Below are positions 1 through 8,737 of a stretch of 64,000 nt of DNA, in pieces. Every line of letters starts with the position of its first letter. The stretch's first letter is position 1. The notes beneath the pieces were generated by a model. The model did not search any database, was not told the origin of the DNA, and saw nothing but the letters and a program-made list of their open reading frames with translations. The translations under genes were made by a program, and so were the position numbers. Source of the stretch: Galbibacter sp038433465 (GTDB lineage Bacteria; Bacteroidota; Bacteroidia; Flavobacteriales; Flavobacteriaceae); assembly GCF_038433465.1 (NCBI RefSeq), contig NZ_JAESVF010000006.1:1-64000 (forward strand), given 5' to 3'.

Positions 1-6
1 TTATGT

Positions 7-50
7 ATAAACAAAAAGCGAACTGATAATTCAGTTCGCTTTTTGTTTAT
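7..50. terminator. Bidirectional intrinsic terminator, perfect 20-bp stem
   Basis: Bases 7-26 are the exact reverse complement of 31-50, with a four-base TAAT loop. The GC-richer core AGCGAACTGA is flanked by A and T runs, so it can end transcription in both directions. It lies 18 bases beyond the stop of the - strand gene that follows and would terminate it. Confidence 0.85.
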
Positions 51-68
51 AATTATTTGAAGTGTAAA

Positions 69-1529
69 CTATTTCTGTTTTTCTTCTATTTGTTTCTTTT
101 TGTTGTAGTCAAACAAGCCTTTTTCTTTGATGAGCTCTGCAATCCCTTTAGGAAGCATTTTCTCCCATCCTTCTTCGCCATTGGCAATTTGCTTTAATAC
201 TTCACGAGAAAAGATATCAAGAATGGAGTCGTCGTAATCAAAAATATCAACAACTTTTCCGTTGTATTTAAAGAACTTGTAAAGTTCCTTCATACGTGGA
301 TGTACTTTTAAGTTGTTGCTGGTAGTTGTTAATCCAGTTTCTTGATCGATCATTGGGTATAGATACACCTTTAAATCTTTGTAGAAAAGTTTTCCAAAAG
401 CTTCTAAAATACCTCCACTTAAATGTCTATAATATTTCTCATCAAAAATATCAACTAAATTGTTTACACCCATAGTTAACGCCATACGCTCTTTGGTGTA
501 TTCAGAGAAATACTCAACCAATTTGTAGTATTCTTGGAAGTTGGAGATCATTACTGTTTGCCCTAGAGAGCACAATAAACGAGCTCTATCCATGAAGTCT
601 TCTTCGTCAATTTCACCCTCTGCACGTAAGTTGGAAAGTGTAATTTCAAAAACAACAACTGTGTTGTCTATATCAACTTTATTTTCCCTAATAAATATGT
701 CGTACGATTTTTTGTACATGTCCATATTCACCATAGTAACAGGGCGGAAACTACCACGAAGTGCCAAAATGTTTTTCTTGTATAAAACAGCCGCTGGTAA
801 AATATTGTTTCCGTCAGGACCAAACATAACCGCATCGGTCATTCCGTTTTTAACGAGTTGTAAACTCATCAAACGGTTGTCAACTTCTTCAAAACGAGGT
901 CCAGAAAAGTTAATGGTATCGATTTCGATAGTGTCGTTATCGATATGGTCGTATAGATATTTTAATAACTTTTTAGGTTTATGGTGTTTGTAAAAAGCAC
1001 CGTAAATTAAATTAACACCAACAATTCCAAGAGTTTCTTGTTGTAAGCGTGCTTCGGTTTGTTTAAATCGAATGTGAAGAATAATCTCGTTATAATCCTC
1101 ATTTGGATCTAATTGAAAACGGATTCCAAGCCAACCGTGTCCTTTAAATTTTTTAGCAAAATCTATTGTTGCAACGGTATTGGCGTAAGAGAAAAATATT
1201 TTGTTTGGATTTTCGCTTCTAGGGATACGCTCTTCCATAAGGCGCATTTCGTGCGAAAGCATTTTTTTAAGGCGAGCTTCGGTTACGTATCTTCCGTCAT
1301 CTTCAACTCCGTAAATAGCATCACTAAAACTCTTATCGTAAGCACTCATGGCCTTAGCAATGGTTCCAGATGCACCTCCAGCTCTAAAAAAATGTCGTAC
1401 TGTTTCTTGCCCAGCTCCAATTTCAGCAAAGGTTCCGTAGATATCTTCGTTGAGATTAATTCGTAACGCTTTGGCTTTTAAGGATGGAACATTTTCAAAG
1501 TTTTTATCCCCTTTTAAAACTAATGTCAT
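69..1529 (-). CDS. Conserved flavobacterial protein of unknown function, 486 aa
   Basis: The product is a 486-residue soluble protein with no signal peptide, membrane segment or motif that I can tie to a reaction. I recognise it as a protein highly conserved across Flavobacteriaceae, with an N-terminus beginning MTLVLKGDKNFENVP and a glycine-rich stretch at about residues 36-56 (FAEIGAGQETVRHFFRAGG). Homologues are sometimes labelled TonB-dependent receptor or nucleotidyltransferase in databases. The absence of a signal peptide, plug and barrel argues against the receptor label. A GPDG...LPAAVLYKKNILALRG segment near residue 235 looks like a conserved core. The gene stands alone: the next gene is divergent and a strong terminator follows. 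A TAACTTTG box about 120 bases upstream may be its promoter. Existence is certain; function is unknown. Confidence 0.9.
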   Translation of the reverse strand: MTLVLKGDKNFENVPSLKAKALRINLNEDIYGTFAEIGAGQETVRHFFRAGGASGTIAKAMSAYDKSFSDAIYGVEDDGRYVTEARLKKMLSHEMRLMEERIPRSENPNKIFFSYANTVATIDFAKKFKGHGWLGIRFQLDPNEDYNEIILHIRFKQTEARLQQETLGIVGVNLIYGAFYKHHKPKKLLKYLYDHIDNDTIEIDTINFSGPRFEEVDNRLMSLQLVKNGMTDAVMFGPDGNNILPAAVLYKKNILALRGSFRPVTMVNMDMYKKSYDIFIRENKVDIDNTVVVFEITLSNLRAEGEIDEEDFMDRARLLCSLGQTVMISNFQEYYKLVEYFSEYTKERMALTMGVNNLVDIFDEKYYRHLSGGILEAFGKLFYKDLKVYLYPMIDQETGLTTTSNNLKVHPRMKELYKFFKYNGKVVDIFDYDDSILDIFSREVLKQIANGEEGWEKMLPKGIAELIKEKGLFDYNKKKQIEEKQK

Positions 1530-1649
1530 TGTGGTTTTTTTTACTTACTATTGAAACTCGATTTTTTCGAGTGTATTGTCTCTATTTTTTCTGAAACAAA
1601 AGTTATTCATTCTGAATACCTAATAGTTCTCCTAAAGGTTATTCTTCCG

Positions 1650-1657
1650 CAAAGTTA
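1650..1657 (-). promoter_or_regulatory. Bacteroidota -7 promoter box for the 486-aa gene
   Basis: TAACTTTG on the - strand matches the TAnnTTTG primary sigma-factor consensus of Bacteroidota. It is 120 bases upstream of the start codon, which would give a leader containing the ACTCGA/TCGAGT hairpin at 1556-1572. Confidence 0.35.
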
Positions 1658-1715
1658 AAAAGTTTCATGAAGCTATTCAGAATATAAATGATAAATTTGA
1701 TAAAAAATTAGTGTT

Positions 1716-2480
1716 TTGAAAATTACATTCCTAGGTACTGGAACATCGCAGGGAATTCCGATTATAGGAAGCGACGACCCCGTTTCTAAAAGTACAAACC
1801 CAAAAGATAAGCGCTTACGCGTTTCGGTGATGATCAATTGGGATTCGTATTGTTATGTTATTGATTGTGGCCCAGATTTTAGGCAACAAATGCTAGCGCA
1901 CGATGTGAAGAAAATAGACGGAATTTTATTTACACACGAGCACGCCGACCATATTATGGGCTTGGATGATATCCGACCGTTTTTTTTCCGTCAAGGAGAC
2001 ATTCCTATTTATGCACACGAACGTGTATTAAATTCACTTCGGATAAAATTCGATTATATTTTCACTACCAAAGATCGATATCCAGGCGCTCCAGCCGTAA
2101 AAGAAAATATAGTTGAAAACAACATCGAAATCCCTTTAGGAAATTTAAACGTAATTCCTATAAATGCTTTTCATAACCGATTGCAAGTTTTTGGATATAG
2201 ATTTGATACATTTGCCTACCTAACAGATATTAAAAGTATCGACTCCGAAGAGGTTGCAAAACTAAAAGGAGTAAAGGTATTGGTGGTAAATGCGCTTCGG
2301 AAAGAAAAACACCATTCGCATTTTAATATAGAAGAAGCCTTGGCGTTTATTAATGAAGTACAGCCAGAAAAAGCGTATTTAACGCACATAAGTCCGATGA
2401 TGGGATTTCATGAAGAAGCACAAGCAAGCTTGCCACCAAATGTGTTTATAGCTTACGATAATTTAATTTTAGAAATATAA
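1716..2480 (+). CDS. MBL-fold metal-dependent hydrolase (PhnP/YycJ-like)
   Basis: The product is a 254-residue metallo-beta-lactamase-fold hydrolase. It opens with MKITFLGTGTSQGIP, typical of the PhnP/phosphodiesterase branch. The metal-binding motif THEHADH lies at about residues 73-79, with a further metal-ligand candidate in VIDCGPDF. It probably hydrolyses a phosphodiester or cyclic phosphate; the substrate cannot be read from sequence. The start is a TTG codon chosen because it places the family-typical MKITFLGTG at the N-terminus. It heads a three-gene + strand run, with 14 bases to the next gene. Confidence 0.85.
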   Translation: MKITFLGTGTSQGIPIIGSDDPVSKSTNPKDKRLRVSVMINWDSYCYVIDCGPDFRQQMLAHDVKKIDGILFTHEHADHIMGLDDIRPFFFRQGDIPIYAHERVLNSLRIKFDYIFTTKDRYPGAPAVKENIVENNIEIPLGNLNVIPINAFHNRLQVFGYRFDTFAYLTDIKSIDSEEVAKLKGVKVLVVNALRKEKHHSHFNIEEALAFINEVQPEKAYLTHISPMMGFHEEAQASLPPNVFIAYDNLILEI

Positions 2481-2494
2481 AACAAGACATACCG

Positions 2495-2989
2495 ATGAAA
2501 CAAAAACTTTTCATGTACCTTTTCCTTTTTGCAGGGTTATTTATCATCTATCAATACGTAAGTGCCAAGAAATATTTTGAGACACAAAGCGTTAAGATGG
2601 AAAATTTAAGAGCAAGAAATGAGGCCTTGGAAGATTCTATTAAAAGCTTATCTTTAGATAAGTTAGATTTACAATATTTTTCGTTGGAAAATAATGACGA
2701 TGCGCTTGCGTATTACGATGATTTAAGGCTTGAAAATCCTTCGAGATATATTGCTGATAAATTGTTGGAAACCAATGAGCAAAAGGGAAACAATCCAATG
2801 GTTCCTTATGATGGAATGTCGGGAGCTCCAATGAAAATTAATAAAATAAAAGTATTAAATCATAAATGGATTATTGCTGATTTTTCTGACGGAAAATATT
2901 GGGGAGAATTATTTATAAAATACGAATTAAAAGAAGATTTAAGTGTCGATTTCACACTGTTAGATCATTTGTTGTATACTAGAAGTTAA
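2495..2989 (+). CDS. Small membrane-anchored protein with coiled coil, function unknown
   Basis: The 164-residue protein has a single N-terminal hydrophobic segment (about residues 5-22), then a charged heptad-like stretch (residues 30-60) that may form a coiled coil. A compact C-terminal domain follows, containing the segment HKWIIADFSDGKYWGELFIKY. The C-terminal part probably faces the periplasm. It lies between an MBL hydrolase (14 bases) and terC (6 bases) and is probably co-transcribed with both. I cannot assign a function. Confidence 0.75.
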   Translation: MKQKLFMYLFLFAGLFIIYQYVSAKKYFETQSVKMENLRARNEALEDSIKSLSLDKLDLQYFSLENNDDALAYYDDLRLENPSRYIADKLLETNEQKGNNPMVPYDGMSGAPMKINKIKVLNHKWIIADFSDGKYWGELFIKYELKEDLSVDFTLLDHLLYTRS

Positions 2990-2995
2990 TTAAAT

Positions 2996-3943
2996 ATGAT
3001 AGTTTGGATATCGTTTATCGCGTTGATCGTGGTGTTTTTGGCCCTCGACTTAGGAGTTTTTAATAAAAATCCGCACGAAATTACCAACAAAGAAGCCAGT
3101 ATGTGGACCGCCATTTGGGTGAGTACAGCATTGTTGTTTTCGCTAGTGGTATTTTTTATTTTTAAACACGGTTGGGTAGATAACGTAGATAATCTTACGC
3201 CTACAAAGGCGTTGATGAAATATGTAACAGGATATTTAATTGAATTATCGCTAAGTATCGATAACATATTTGTGATTGCCGTTATTTTCACTTCGTTTAA
3301 AATCCCTAAAATTTTTCAGCATCGCGTACTGTTTTGGGGAATTATCGGTGCTATCGTTTTTAGAGCACTCATGATTTTATTTGGCGTATTTTTAATTAAA
3401 AAATTCGATTGGATTATTTATGTCTTCGGCGTGTTTTTAATATACACAGCTATTAAATTGGCGCTTGAAAAAGACGATGAACATTACGACCCGAGGAGCT
3501 CTTTTGTGTATAAAACAATTCGAAAAATAATTCCTGTAACGACCGAATTAAATAGTGAGCACTTTTTTATCCGTAAGAAACATATGCTCGTGGCAACACC
3601 GTTGTTTATTGCGCTTATCATTATAGAGTTTACCGATATTCTTTTTGCGTTGGATAGTATTCCTGCAATTTTAGCAATTACTTCCGATCCGTTTTTGGTT
3701 TTTAGTTCCAATATCATGGCTATTTTAGGGCTACGTTCTATGTATTTCTTTTTGGCTAATATGTTAGAACGCTTCGGATATTTAAAATACAGTTTGGTTG
3801 TAATTTTAACTTTCGTAGGGATTAAAATGATTTTATCGCATCATATCGAAATGCCAGAGTGGTTGTCGCTTTCTGTAATAGGAGCTTCGCTTGGCGCAGG
3901 AATTTGGTTTTCGTTGTATAAAGAAAAGAAACAAGTAAGTTGA
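2996..3943 (+). CDS. TerC-family integral membrane protein (Alx-like)
   Basis: This 315-residue polytopic inner-membrane protein has about eight or nine hydrophobic segments. Two acidic signature motifs of TerC are present: ELSLSIDNIFVIAVIF at about residues 82-97 and IEFTDILFALDSIPAILAIT near residue 205. TerC/Alx proteins are linked to manganese and calcium efflux and to metallating exported proteins. Its stop is separated by one base from the stop of the convergent MBL gene. The family call is firm; the transported ion is inferred. Confidence 0.9.
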   Translation: MIVWISFIALIVVFLALDLGVFNKNPHEITNKEASMWTAIWVSTALLFSLVVFFIFKHGWVDNVDNLTPTKALMKYVTGYLIELSLSIDNIFVIAVIFTSFKIPKIFQHRVLFWGIIGAIVFRALMILFGVFLIKKFDWIIYVFGVFLIYTAIKLALEKDDEHYDPRSSFVYKTIRKIIPVTTELNSEHFFIRKKHMLVATPLFIALIIIEFTDILFALDSIPAILAITSDPFLVFSSNIMAILGLRSMYFFLANMLERFGYLKYSLVVILTFVGIKMILSHHIEMPEWLSLSVIGASLGAGIWFSLYKEKKQVS

Positions 3944-3944
3944 T

Positions 3945-4709
3945 TTAAATAGTTACAACATCTCCATCATTTGGGATAAAAACAGTTTTGTTTATATCAT
4001 TAGAAAAAATTGTGTTTAATTCTTTACGAGTAGTTGGACAATGATTTACTGCTTCTAAATGATTAATTAGAACTTTCTGTGGAGCATTTTTTACAAATGT
4101 TTTAATATCATCAACTGTCATAAGTAAAGGTTTAAAAAAATCTAATTGAGCACTTCCTCCAGCAACTATACTTAAAGTTGGATTGTAGGTTGTTAAAACT
4201 TGATGTACAGCATCAGTATAAATAGTATCAGCACTTAAATAAATAGAATCGTTGTTGTTGAGTTTTATATAAAATCCCATTACATTCCCCATTGGTTTTG
4301 CTATAAAACCGTAACCATGTCTTGCTGAAATACCTTCAATTTCACCACCTAAAAATGGTACTCTGTCGTTGTAAAATATACTGTTTACTATGTTTAATCC
4401 ACGCTTTTTAAATTCTTTTTCATCTTTATAACTACATGTTACAGGTATATTTTTTTTAATAAGAAATTCTTCACCTTTTTTATCTAAATGGTCTGGATGT
4501 TTATGAGTAATTAAACAATGTGTAACTTTTTCTAAAATTTCATAGCTGTTTTCAGGAAGTTCAGTAATTGGATTTTTTTGCGCCTTATGTTTGAAATATG
4601 TAAATGTTGGTAAAGTACCTTTTTTACCTAGCATTGGGTCAACCAAAAGCACTTCATTATTTGTTTCAATAACCATAGTGGCGTTTCGGAGATGATGAAT
4701 TTTTGTCAT
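3945..4709 (-). CDS. MBL-fold metallo-hydrolase (UlaG/YtnP-like)
   Basis: The product is a 254-residue beta-lactamase-fold hydrolase beginning MTKIHHLRNATMVIE. The metal-binding THKHPDH motif is at about residues 69-75, and later ligand candidates occur in SARHGYG, LSADT and INHLEAVNH. No signal peptide is visible, so it is cytosolic. It lies 65 bases downstream of a Crp/Fnr-type regulator on the same strand. A TAAATTTG box at 4735-4742 could give it its own start. Regulation by that neighbour is plausible but inferred. The substrate is unknown. Confidence 0.85.
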   Translation of the reverse strand: MTKIHHLRNATMVIETNNEVLLVDPMLGKKGTLPTFTYFKHKAQKNPITELPENSYEILEKVTHCLITHKHPDHLDKKGEEFLIKKNIPVTCSYKDEKEFKKRGLNIVNSIFYNDRVPFLGGEIEGISARHGYGFIAKPMGNVMGFYIKLNNNDSIYLSADTIYTDAVHQVLTTYNPTLSIVAGGSAQLDFFKPLLMTVDDIKTFVKNAPQKVLINHLEAVNHCPTTRKELNTIFSNDINKTVFIPNDGDVVTI

Positions 4710-4734
4710 TAGTTTTTGATTTGTAATGTTTTAA

Positions 4735-4742
4735 CAAATTTA
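4735..4742 (-). promoter_or_regulatory. Candidate -7 promoter box for the MBL hydrolase
   Basis: TAAATTTG on the - strand fits TAnnTTTG and lies about 26 bases upstream of the MBL start codon, between the regulator gene and its target. No well-spaced TTG -33 element is evident. Confidence 0.4.
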
Positions 4743-4774
4743 AAACTGAAACAATAATATTTCATTGATTCAAA

Positions 4775-5350
4775 TCAAGAAATACGTTTTCTAATTCTAC
4801 TTAGAGTTTCGGGAGTAATATTTAAATATGAAGCTATATGATACTGCGGTATTTTTTGTAGCCAATTGGGCTTATAAATTAATAATTCTTGATAAAGTTC
4901 TTCTGGAGATTTTGTAAGCCGATTGTATTCTAAAAGTTCCTTTTGTTTGAGGATTTGCTGAAAAGATTGGTCAATAAATGATTTACCACACTTATATTTG
5001 TCAAGAAGCTCCATAAAAGACAATTTTGAAACATAAAGTATTGATGCATCAGTTAAAGTTTCTTGATTCTTTTTAGTTGGTGTATTATTAATAAATGATG
5101 TTAAATCGGAAATAAATTGTGGTTTAGTATAAAAGTTGATATTAGTCTCCTTGTCAGAGGAAACATAATATTCTCTTATTATTCCTGAGTTTAAAAATCT
5201 AATTTCTTTTTCTTCATTTCCAAACTGAAGAAGGATACTCCCTTTTGGATATTTTTTCACTTTAAATAGACTTAATAACTCTTTTAATCCTTCTTTGTTT
5301 AAAGGATATTCGGTTTCAAAAAATGCTGATATTTCTTTTAAATCTTTCAA
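4775..5350 (-). CDS. Crp/Fnr-family transcriptional regulator
   Basis: This 191-residue protein has an N-terminal cyclic-nucleotide-binding-like beta-roll (about residues 25-115, with PKGSILLQFG and FLNSGIIREYY). It ends in a short helix-turn-helix (IASYLNITPETLSRIRKRIS). No cysteine cluster of the FNR type is present, so an iron-sulfur sensor is unlikely. Flavobacteria carry many such regulators with unknown ligands. It follows the YitT gene by 6 bases and precedes an MBL hydrolase, a likely target. Confidence 0.88.
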   Translation of the reverse strand: MKDLKEISAFFETEYPLNKEGLKELLSLFKVKKYPKGSILLQFGNEEKEIRFLNSGIIREYYVSSDKETNINFYTKPQFISDLTSFINNTPTKKNQETLTDASILYVSKLSFMELLDKYKCGKSFIDQSFQQILKQKELLEYNRLTKSPEELYQELLIYKPNWLQKIPQYHIASYLNITPETLSRIRKRIS

Positions 5351-5356
5351 AGCAAC

Positions 5357-6343
5357 TTACGATTTAATCTTGGTCAGCGGTTTTTTCTTAATCATTCCGC
5401 CTTTGGTGTCTTTTACAGAATTCATAATGATAAAGGCGCCTTTGTCAATTTTATCGATTTCAGTTTTTAAAGTCGACATTTCCAAACGTGTAATTACAGT
5501 ATACACAATATCGATACCTTTTAAAGGTGAATTATCTGGCGAGAATCCGCGTTTTCCATTATAAATTGTACATCCGCGTCCCATTTTATGGATAATGGTT
5601 TTTCTAATTTCATCACACTTATCAGAAATAATAGTTACGCCAATAAATTCTTCAATACCATCAATTACAAAATCGACTGTTTTTGAGGCTGAAAAATAGG
5701 TAAGGATTGCATACAAGGCAATTTCCGTAGAAAAGATATAAGCAGCCGTCATGAAGATAAAAACATTAAAAATCATGATAACATTCCCAACGGTTAAACT
5801 CGATTTTCTGCTGATGTAGATTGCTAGAACTTCAGTTCCGTCGATAATAGCTCCACCACGAATAGCCATCCCGATTCCGAGTCCGAGGAAAAAACCACCA
5901 AATGCAGCGATTAATATTTTGTCGTCGGTAATGGTAGGAAATGGAATAAAATGTACCGCAATTGCCAAAAGAAAAATCCCGATAGCACTATTGATTGCAA
6001 AGCGTTTGCTTATTGCAACATATGCCAAAATTACAAACGGCATATTGAGTAAGAAAATTAAAAATGATAACGGAATTTCGGTGAGTTCTTGCACAATTAA
6101 TGAAATACCCGTAACTCCACCGTCGATAAACGAACTAGGTAATAAAAAACCTTTGAGTCCAAATGAAGCCGATAAAACACCGATTAGCAAGTAAATAATA
6201 TCTTGAATTTCGTGTGATATTTCTACTTGTAAATCGTTTACTTGCTTTTTGAAACTCTGCTCAGAAGCATCGTGTGTTTTTCCTGATTTTTTATATTTTT
6301 TTCGAACGCGATCGACAACAATTTTTCTAAAAAATAAATTCAT
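5357..6343 (-). CDS. YitT-family membrane protein with DUF2179
   Basis: The 328-residue protein has a charged cytosolic N-terminus of about 40 residues, five hydrophobic segments (about 45-215) and a C-terminal DUF2179 domain containing GRGCTIYNGKRGFSPDN. This is the standard YitT architecture. Members are conserved inner-membrane proteins of unknown role, with the C-terminal domain thought to be a cytosolic ligand-binding module. It begins the - strand run that continues into the Crp-like regulator. Confidence 0.88.
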   Translation of the reverse strand: MNLFFRKIVVDRVRKKYKKSGKTHDASEQSFKKQVNDLQVEISHEIQDIIYLLIGVLSASFGLKGFLLPSSFIDGGVTGISLIVQELTEIPLSFLIFLLNMPFVILAYVAISKRFAINSAIGIFLLAIAVHFIPFPTITDDKILIAAFGGFFLGLGIGMAIRGGAIIDGTEVLAIYISRKSSLTVGNVIMIFNVFIFMTAAYIFSTEIALYAILTYFSASKTVDFVIDGIEEFIGVTIISDKCDEIRKTIIHKMGRGCTIYNGKRGFSPDNSPLKGIDIVYTVITRLEMSTLKTEIDKIDKGAFIIMNSVKDTKGGMIKKKPLTKIKS

Positions 6344-6465
6344 TCAATTTTCAATTTTTAGCTAAAGATAGGGATTTTAGAATTTGATTTTTCATAAAAG
6401 CACATCATAACTTCACTAATAAAAACAACATTTTGATAAACAGCCAAAAAGTAAATTTGTATCGT

Positions 6466-6473
6466 TATATTTG
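6466..6473 (+). promoter_or_regulatory. -7 promoter box of ychF
   Basis: TATATTTG exactly matches TAnnTTTG. It covers the TTG that an open reading frame would use at 6471. Translation therefore cannot begin there, and the ATG at 6498 is the start. Confidence 0.6.
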
Positions 6474-6497
6474 CACAAAATTTTCAAAATATATTGC

Positions 6498-7589
6498 ATG
6501 AAAGCAGGAATTGTAGGGTTACCTAATGTAGGAAAATCAACTTTATTTAATTGTTTATCCAATGCGAAAGCACAAAGTGCAAACTTTCCATTTTGTACAA
6601 TCGAGCCAAACTTGGGTGTTGTAAACGTACCAGATACTAGATTACAAAAGCTAGAATCGTTGGTAGATCCAGAGCGTGTAATGCCTGCTACTGTGGAGAT
6701 TGTGGATATTGCTGGATTGGTAAAAGGAGCGAGTAAAGGTGAAGGATTAGGAAACCAATTCTTAGGAAATATTAGAGAGTGTAATGCAATTATACATGTA
6801 CTTCGTTGTTTTGAAAACGATAATATTGTGCATGTTGATGGAAGTGTAAACCCAATTCGCGATAAAGAAACTATCGATATCGAATTGCAGTTAAAAGACT
6901 TAGAAACGGTAGACAAGCGTTTAGAAAAGGTAAAAAGAGCTGCAAAAACAGGCGATAAAGATGCTAAAGCTGAAGAAGCCTTGTTGTTACGTTTTAAAAC
7001 TGCTTTGGAAAGTGGAATTTCTGCACGTGCTGTTGATGTTACAGAAGACGAAGCTGAGTTTATGAAAAGCTTTCAATTACTTACAGCGAAACCAATTTTA
7101 TATGTGTGTAATGTTGATGAAGCTGCAGCAAAAGATGGAAATGCTTTAGTTGAAAAAGTAAAAGAAGCTGTAAAAGACGAAAACGCCGAGATTATTGTTT
7201 TGGCAGTTGGAGTTGAAGCTGATATTGCAGAGTTAGAAGATTTTGAAGAGCGTCAAATGTTTTTAGAAGATATAGGATTGGAAGAGCCTGGAGCTTCAAA
7301 ATTAATTCGTGCAGCCTACAAATTACTCGATTTACAAACATATTTTACAGCTGGAGTAAAAGAAGTAAGAGCGTGGACTATTCCTGTTGGAGCGACTGCA
7401 CCACAAGCTGCGGGAGTTATCCATACCGATTTTGAAAAAGGATTTATTCGTGCTGAAGTAATTGGTTACGACGATTATGTTTCTTACGGTAGCGAGAACA
7501 AAGTAAAAGAAGCTGGTAAAATGCGCGTAGAAGGGAAAGAGTACATCGTAAAAGATGGTGATGTAATGCATTTCCGTTTTAACGTTTAG
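6498..7589 (+). CDS. ychF: Redox-regulated ATPase YchF (Obg-family)
   Basis: This 363-residue YchF/Ola1 P-loop protein binds ribosomes and hydrolyses ATP. The Walker A motif GLPNVGKSTLF is at residues 5-15 after the chosen start. The switch region VDIAGLVKGASKGEGLG follows at about residue 70 and the C-terminal TGS-like domain ends with YIVKDGDVMHFRFNV. The ATG at 6498 gives MKAGIVGLPNVGKST and the usual family length. A longer TTG form lies inside the promoter box. The gene ends 18 bases before an elaborate inverted-repeat structure. Confidence 0.97.
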   Translation: MKAGIVGLPNVGKSTLFNCLSNAKAQSANFPFCTIEPNLGVVNVPDTRLQKLESLVDPERVMPATVEIVDIAGLVKGASKGEGLGNQFLGNIRECNAIIHVLRCFENDNIVHVDGSVNPIRDKETIDIELQLKDLETVDKRLEKVKRAAKTGDKDAKAEEALLLRFKTALESGISARAVDVTEDEAEFMKSFQLLTAKPILYVCNVDEAAAKDGNALVEKVKEAVKDENAEIIVLAVGVEADIAELEDFEERQMFLEDIGLEEPGASKLIRAAYKLLDLQTYFTAGVKEVRAWTIPVGATAPQAAGVIHTDFEKGFIRAEVIGYDDYVSYGSENKVKEAGKMRVEGKEYIVKDGDVMHFRFNV

Positions 7590-7607
7590 TTTTATAATAT
7601 AATAAGC

Positions 7608-7731
7608 AAAGCTGTTTAGAAAGTTTTTGTACGTTAGTTTCTGATTGTATTCAGAAAGAATTCAATATTTTTTTAAGGATATTGAATTGCTGAGTTTGCT
7701 CAGCCAAACGAAAAACCTTTTAAACAGCTTT
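7608..7731 (+). ncRNA. Candidate structured RNA / expanded terminator: four-way junction
   Basis: A closing stem pairs 7608-7635 with 7707-7731. Its outer 11 bp (AAAGCTGTTTA with TAAACAGCTTT) are perfect, a GTTTTT/AAAAAC block and a CGTT/AACG block continue it, and a GTA bulge (7629-7631) interrupts it. Inside are three perfect hairpins: 7638-7644/7651-7657 (7 bp), 7659-7668/7679-7688 (10 bp, T-rich loop) and 7689-7694/7699-7704 (6 bp, TTTG loop). Linkers at the junction are 0-2 bases. A T run follows at 7729-7736, so the + strand is the likely transcribed strand and the whole may end the ychF message. The structure is read directly; the function is unknown. Confidence 0.6.
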
Positions 7732-7763
7732 TTTTTATGGAGTTTTTTAAAATTTAAACTTTG

Positions 7764-8657
7764 CTAGTTTAAATTTCTATATTCTAAAGGTGTAATGCCA
7801 ACTTTCTTTTTAAACAATCGGTTGAAGTGCTGTGGGTATTTAAAACCCAATTCGTATGCTACTTGACTGATAGATTTCTCGACATCAAAAATTCGTTCTT
7901 TAGCAATAGAAATCACTTTATTTTGAATGTATTCTTGAGCCGAAATTCCCATTTCTTTTCTTATCAAATCTCCAAAATAATTAGCCGAAAGATTTAATTC
8001 TTCAGCAATAAAAGACACAGAGGGCAATCCTTTTTCGGTTTTATTATCTGTAAAATAACTATTTAAAACACTTTCGAAACGTTCTAAAATTCCTTTGTTT
8101 GCATGTTCTCGAGTTATAAATTGCCGGTCGTAAAAGCGCGTGCAATAATTTAGTAATAATTGTAAATGAGAAATCACCAGTGTTTTACTGTGTTTATCGA
8201 TGTTTTGCTTTAATTCGTTTTCAATGATATTAAACATGTCTAAAACCATTGTTACCTCTTTTTTAGAAAGATGGAGCGCTTCATTCACAGCATACGAAAA
8301 GAAAGAATAATCGTTTATAATATTTCCTAAAGTGGTTCCTCGAACAAAATCTGGATGAAAAATTAAAACTTTTCCCTTCGGTTTTACATCTGTATTGTAT
8401 TTCTGCACTGTTAAAACCTGCCCAGGAGCAACAAAAACTAAACTTTCCTCTTGGTAATCGTAGGTTTCTTTCCCGTATTTTAAATCGCCACACTTGGTTT
8501 CTTTTAAGAAAACACAGTAAAAGCCAAAGTTGTAAGATGCAGGTTCTAGAAATCTTAATTTCTCATAATCCAGAACGTTTACCAAAGGATGAAGTACTTC
8601 TGCGCCTCTTAATTCTGTATATTCAGAAACACTTTTAACGTGAATAATATTTTCCAT
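7764..8657 (-). CDS. AraC-family transcriptional regulator
   Basis: This 297-residue regulator has an N-terminal cupin-like sensing half (about residues 20-170) and a C-terminal double helix-turn-helix. The latter contains LSANYFGDLIRKEMGISAQEYIQ and ISQVAYELGFKYPQHFNRLFKKK, and ends in the usual GITPLEYR. It is divergent from the NTF2-like and flavodoxin genes, the commonest arrangement for AraC regulators and their oxidoreductase targets. A TACTTTTG box on its own strand (8730-8737) is a promoter candidate. Confidence 0.93.
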   Translation of the reverse strand: MENIIHVKSVSEYTELRGAEVLHPLVNVLDYEKLRFLEPASYNFGFYCVFLKETKCGDLKYGKETYDYQEESLVFVAPGQVLTVQKYNTDVKPKGKVLIFHPDFVRGTTLGNIINDYSFFSYAVNEALHLSKKEVTMVLDMFNIIENELKQNIDKHSKTLVISHLQLLLNYCTRFYDRQFITREHANKGILERFESVLNSYFTDNKTEKGLPSVSFIAEELNLSANYFGDLIRKEMGISAQEYIQNKVISIAKERIFDVEKSISQVAYELGFKYPQHFNRLFKKKVGITPLEYRNLN

Positions 8658-8729
8658 TTCTTCTTATTTTTCAGGAATTGAAAGTTTTGACACTTAGCTA
8701 TATGTGTTGAAATACAAATCAATTTTTAA

Positions 8730-8737
8730 CAAAAGTA
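8730..8737 (-). promoter_or_regulatory. Candidate -7 promoter box of the AraC regulator
   Basis: TACTTTTG on the - strand fits TAnnTTTG, about 73 bases upstream of the regulator's start. The 291-base gap 8658-8948 otherwise holds only the TGAATTTAAATTCA palindrome at 8902-8915 and AT-rich sequence. Confidence 0.4.

Noticed and set aside
6471..6497. Upstream TTG start for ychF adding nine residues
   Set aside because: The codon lies inside the TATATTTG promoter box, and the ATG at 6498 gives the family N-terminus.
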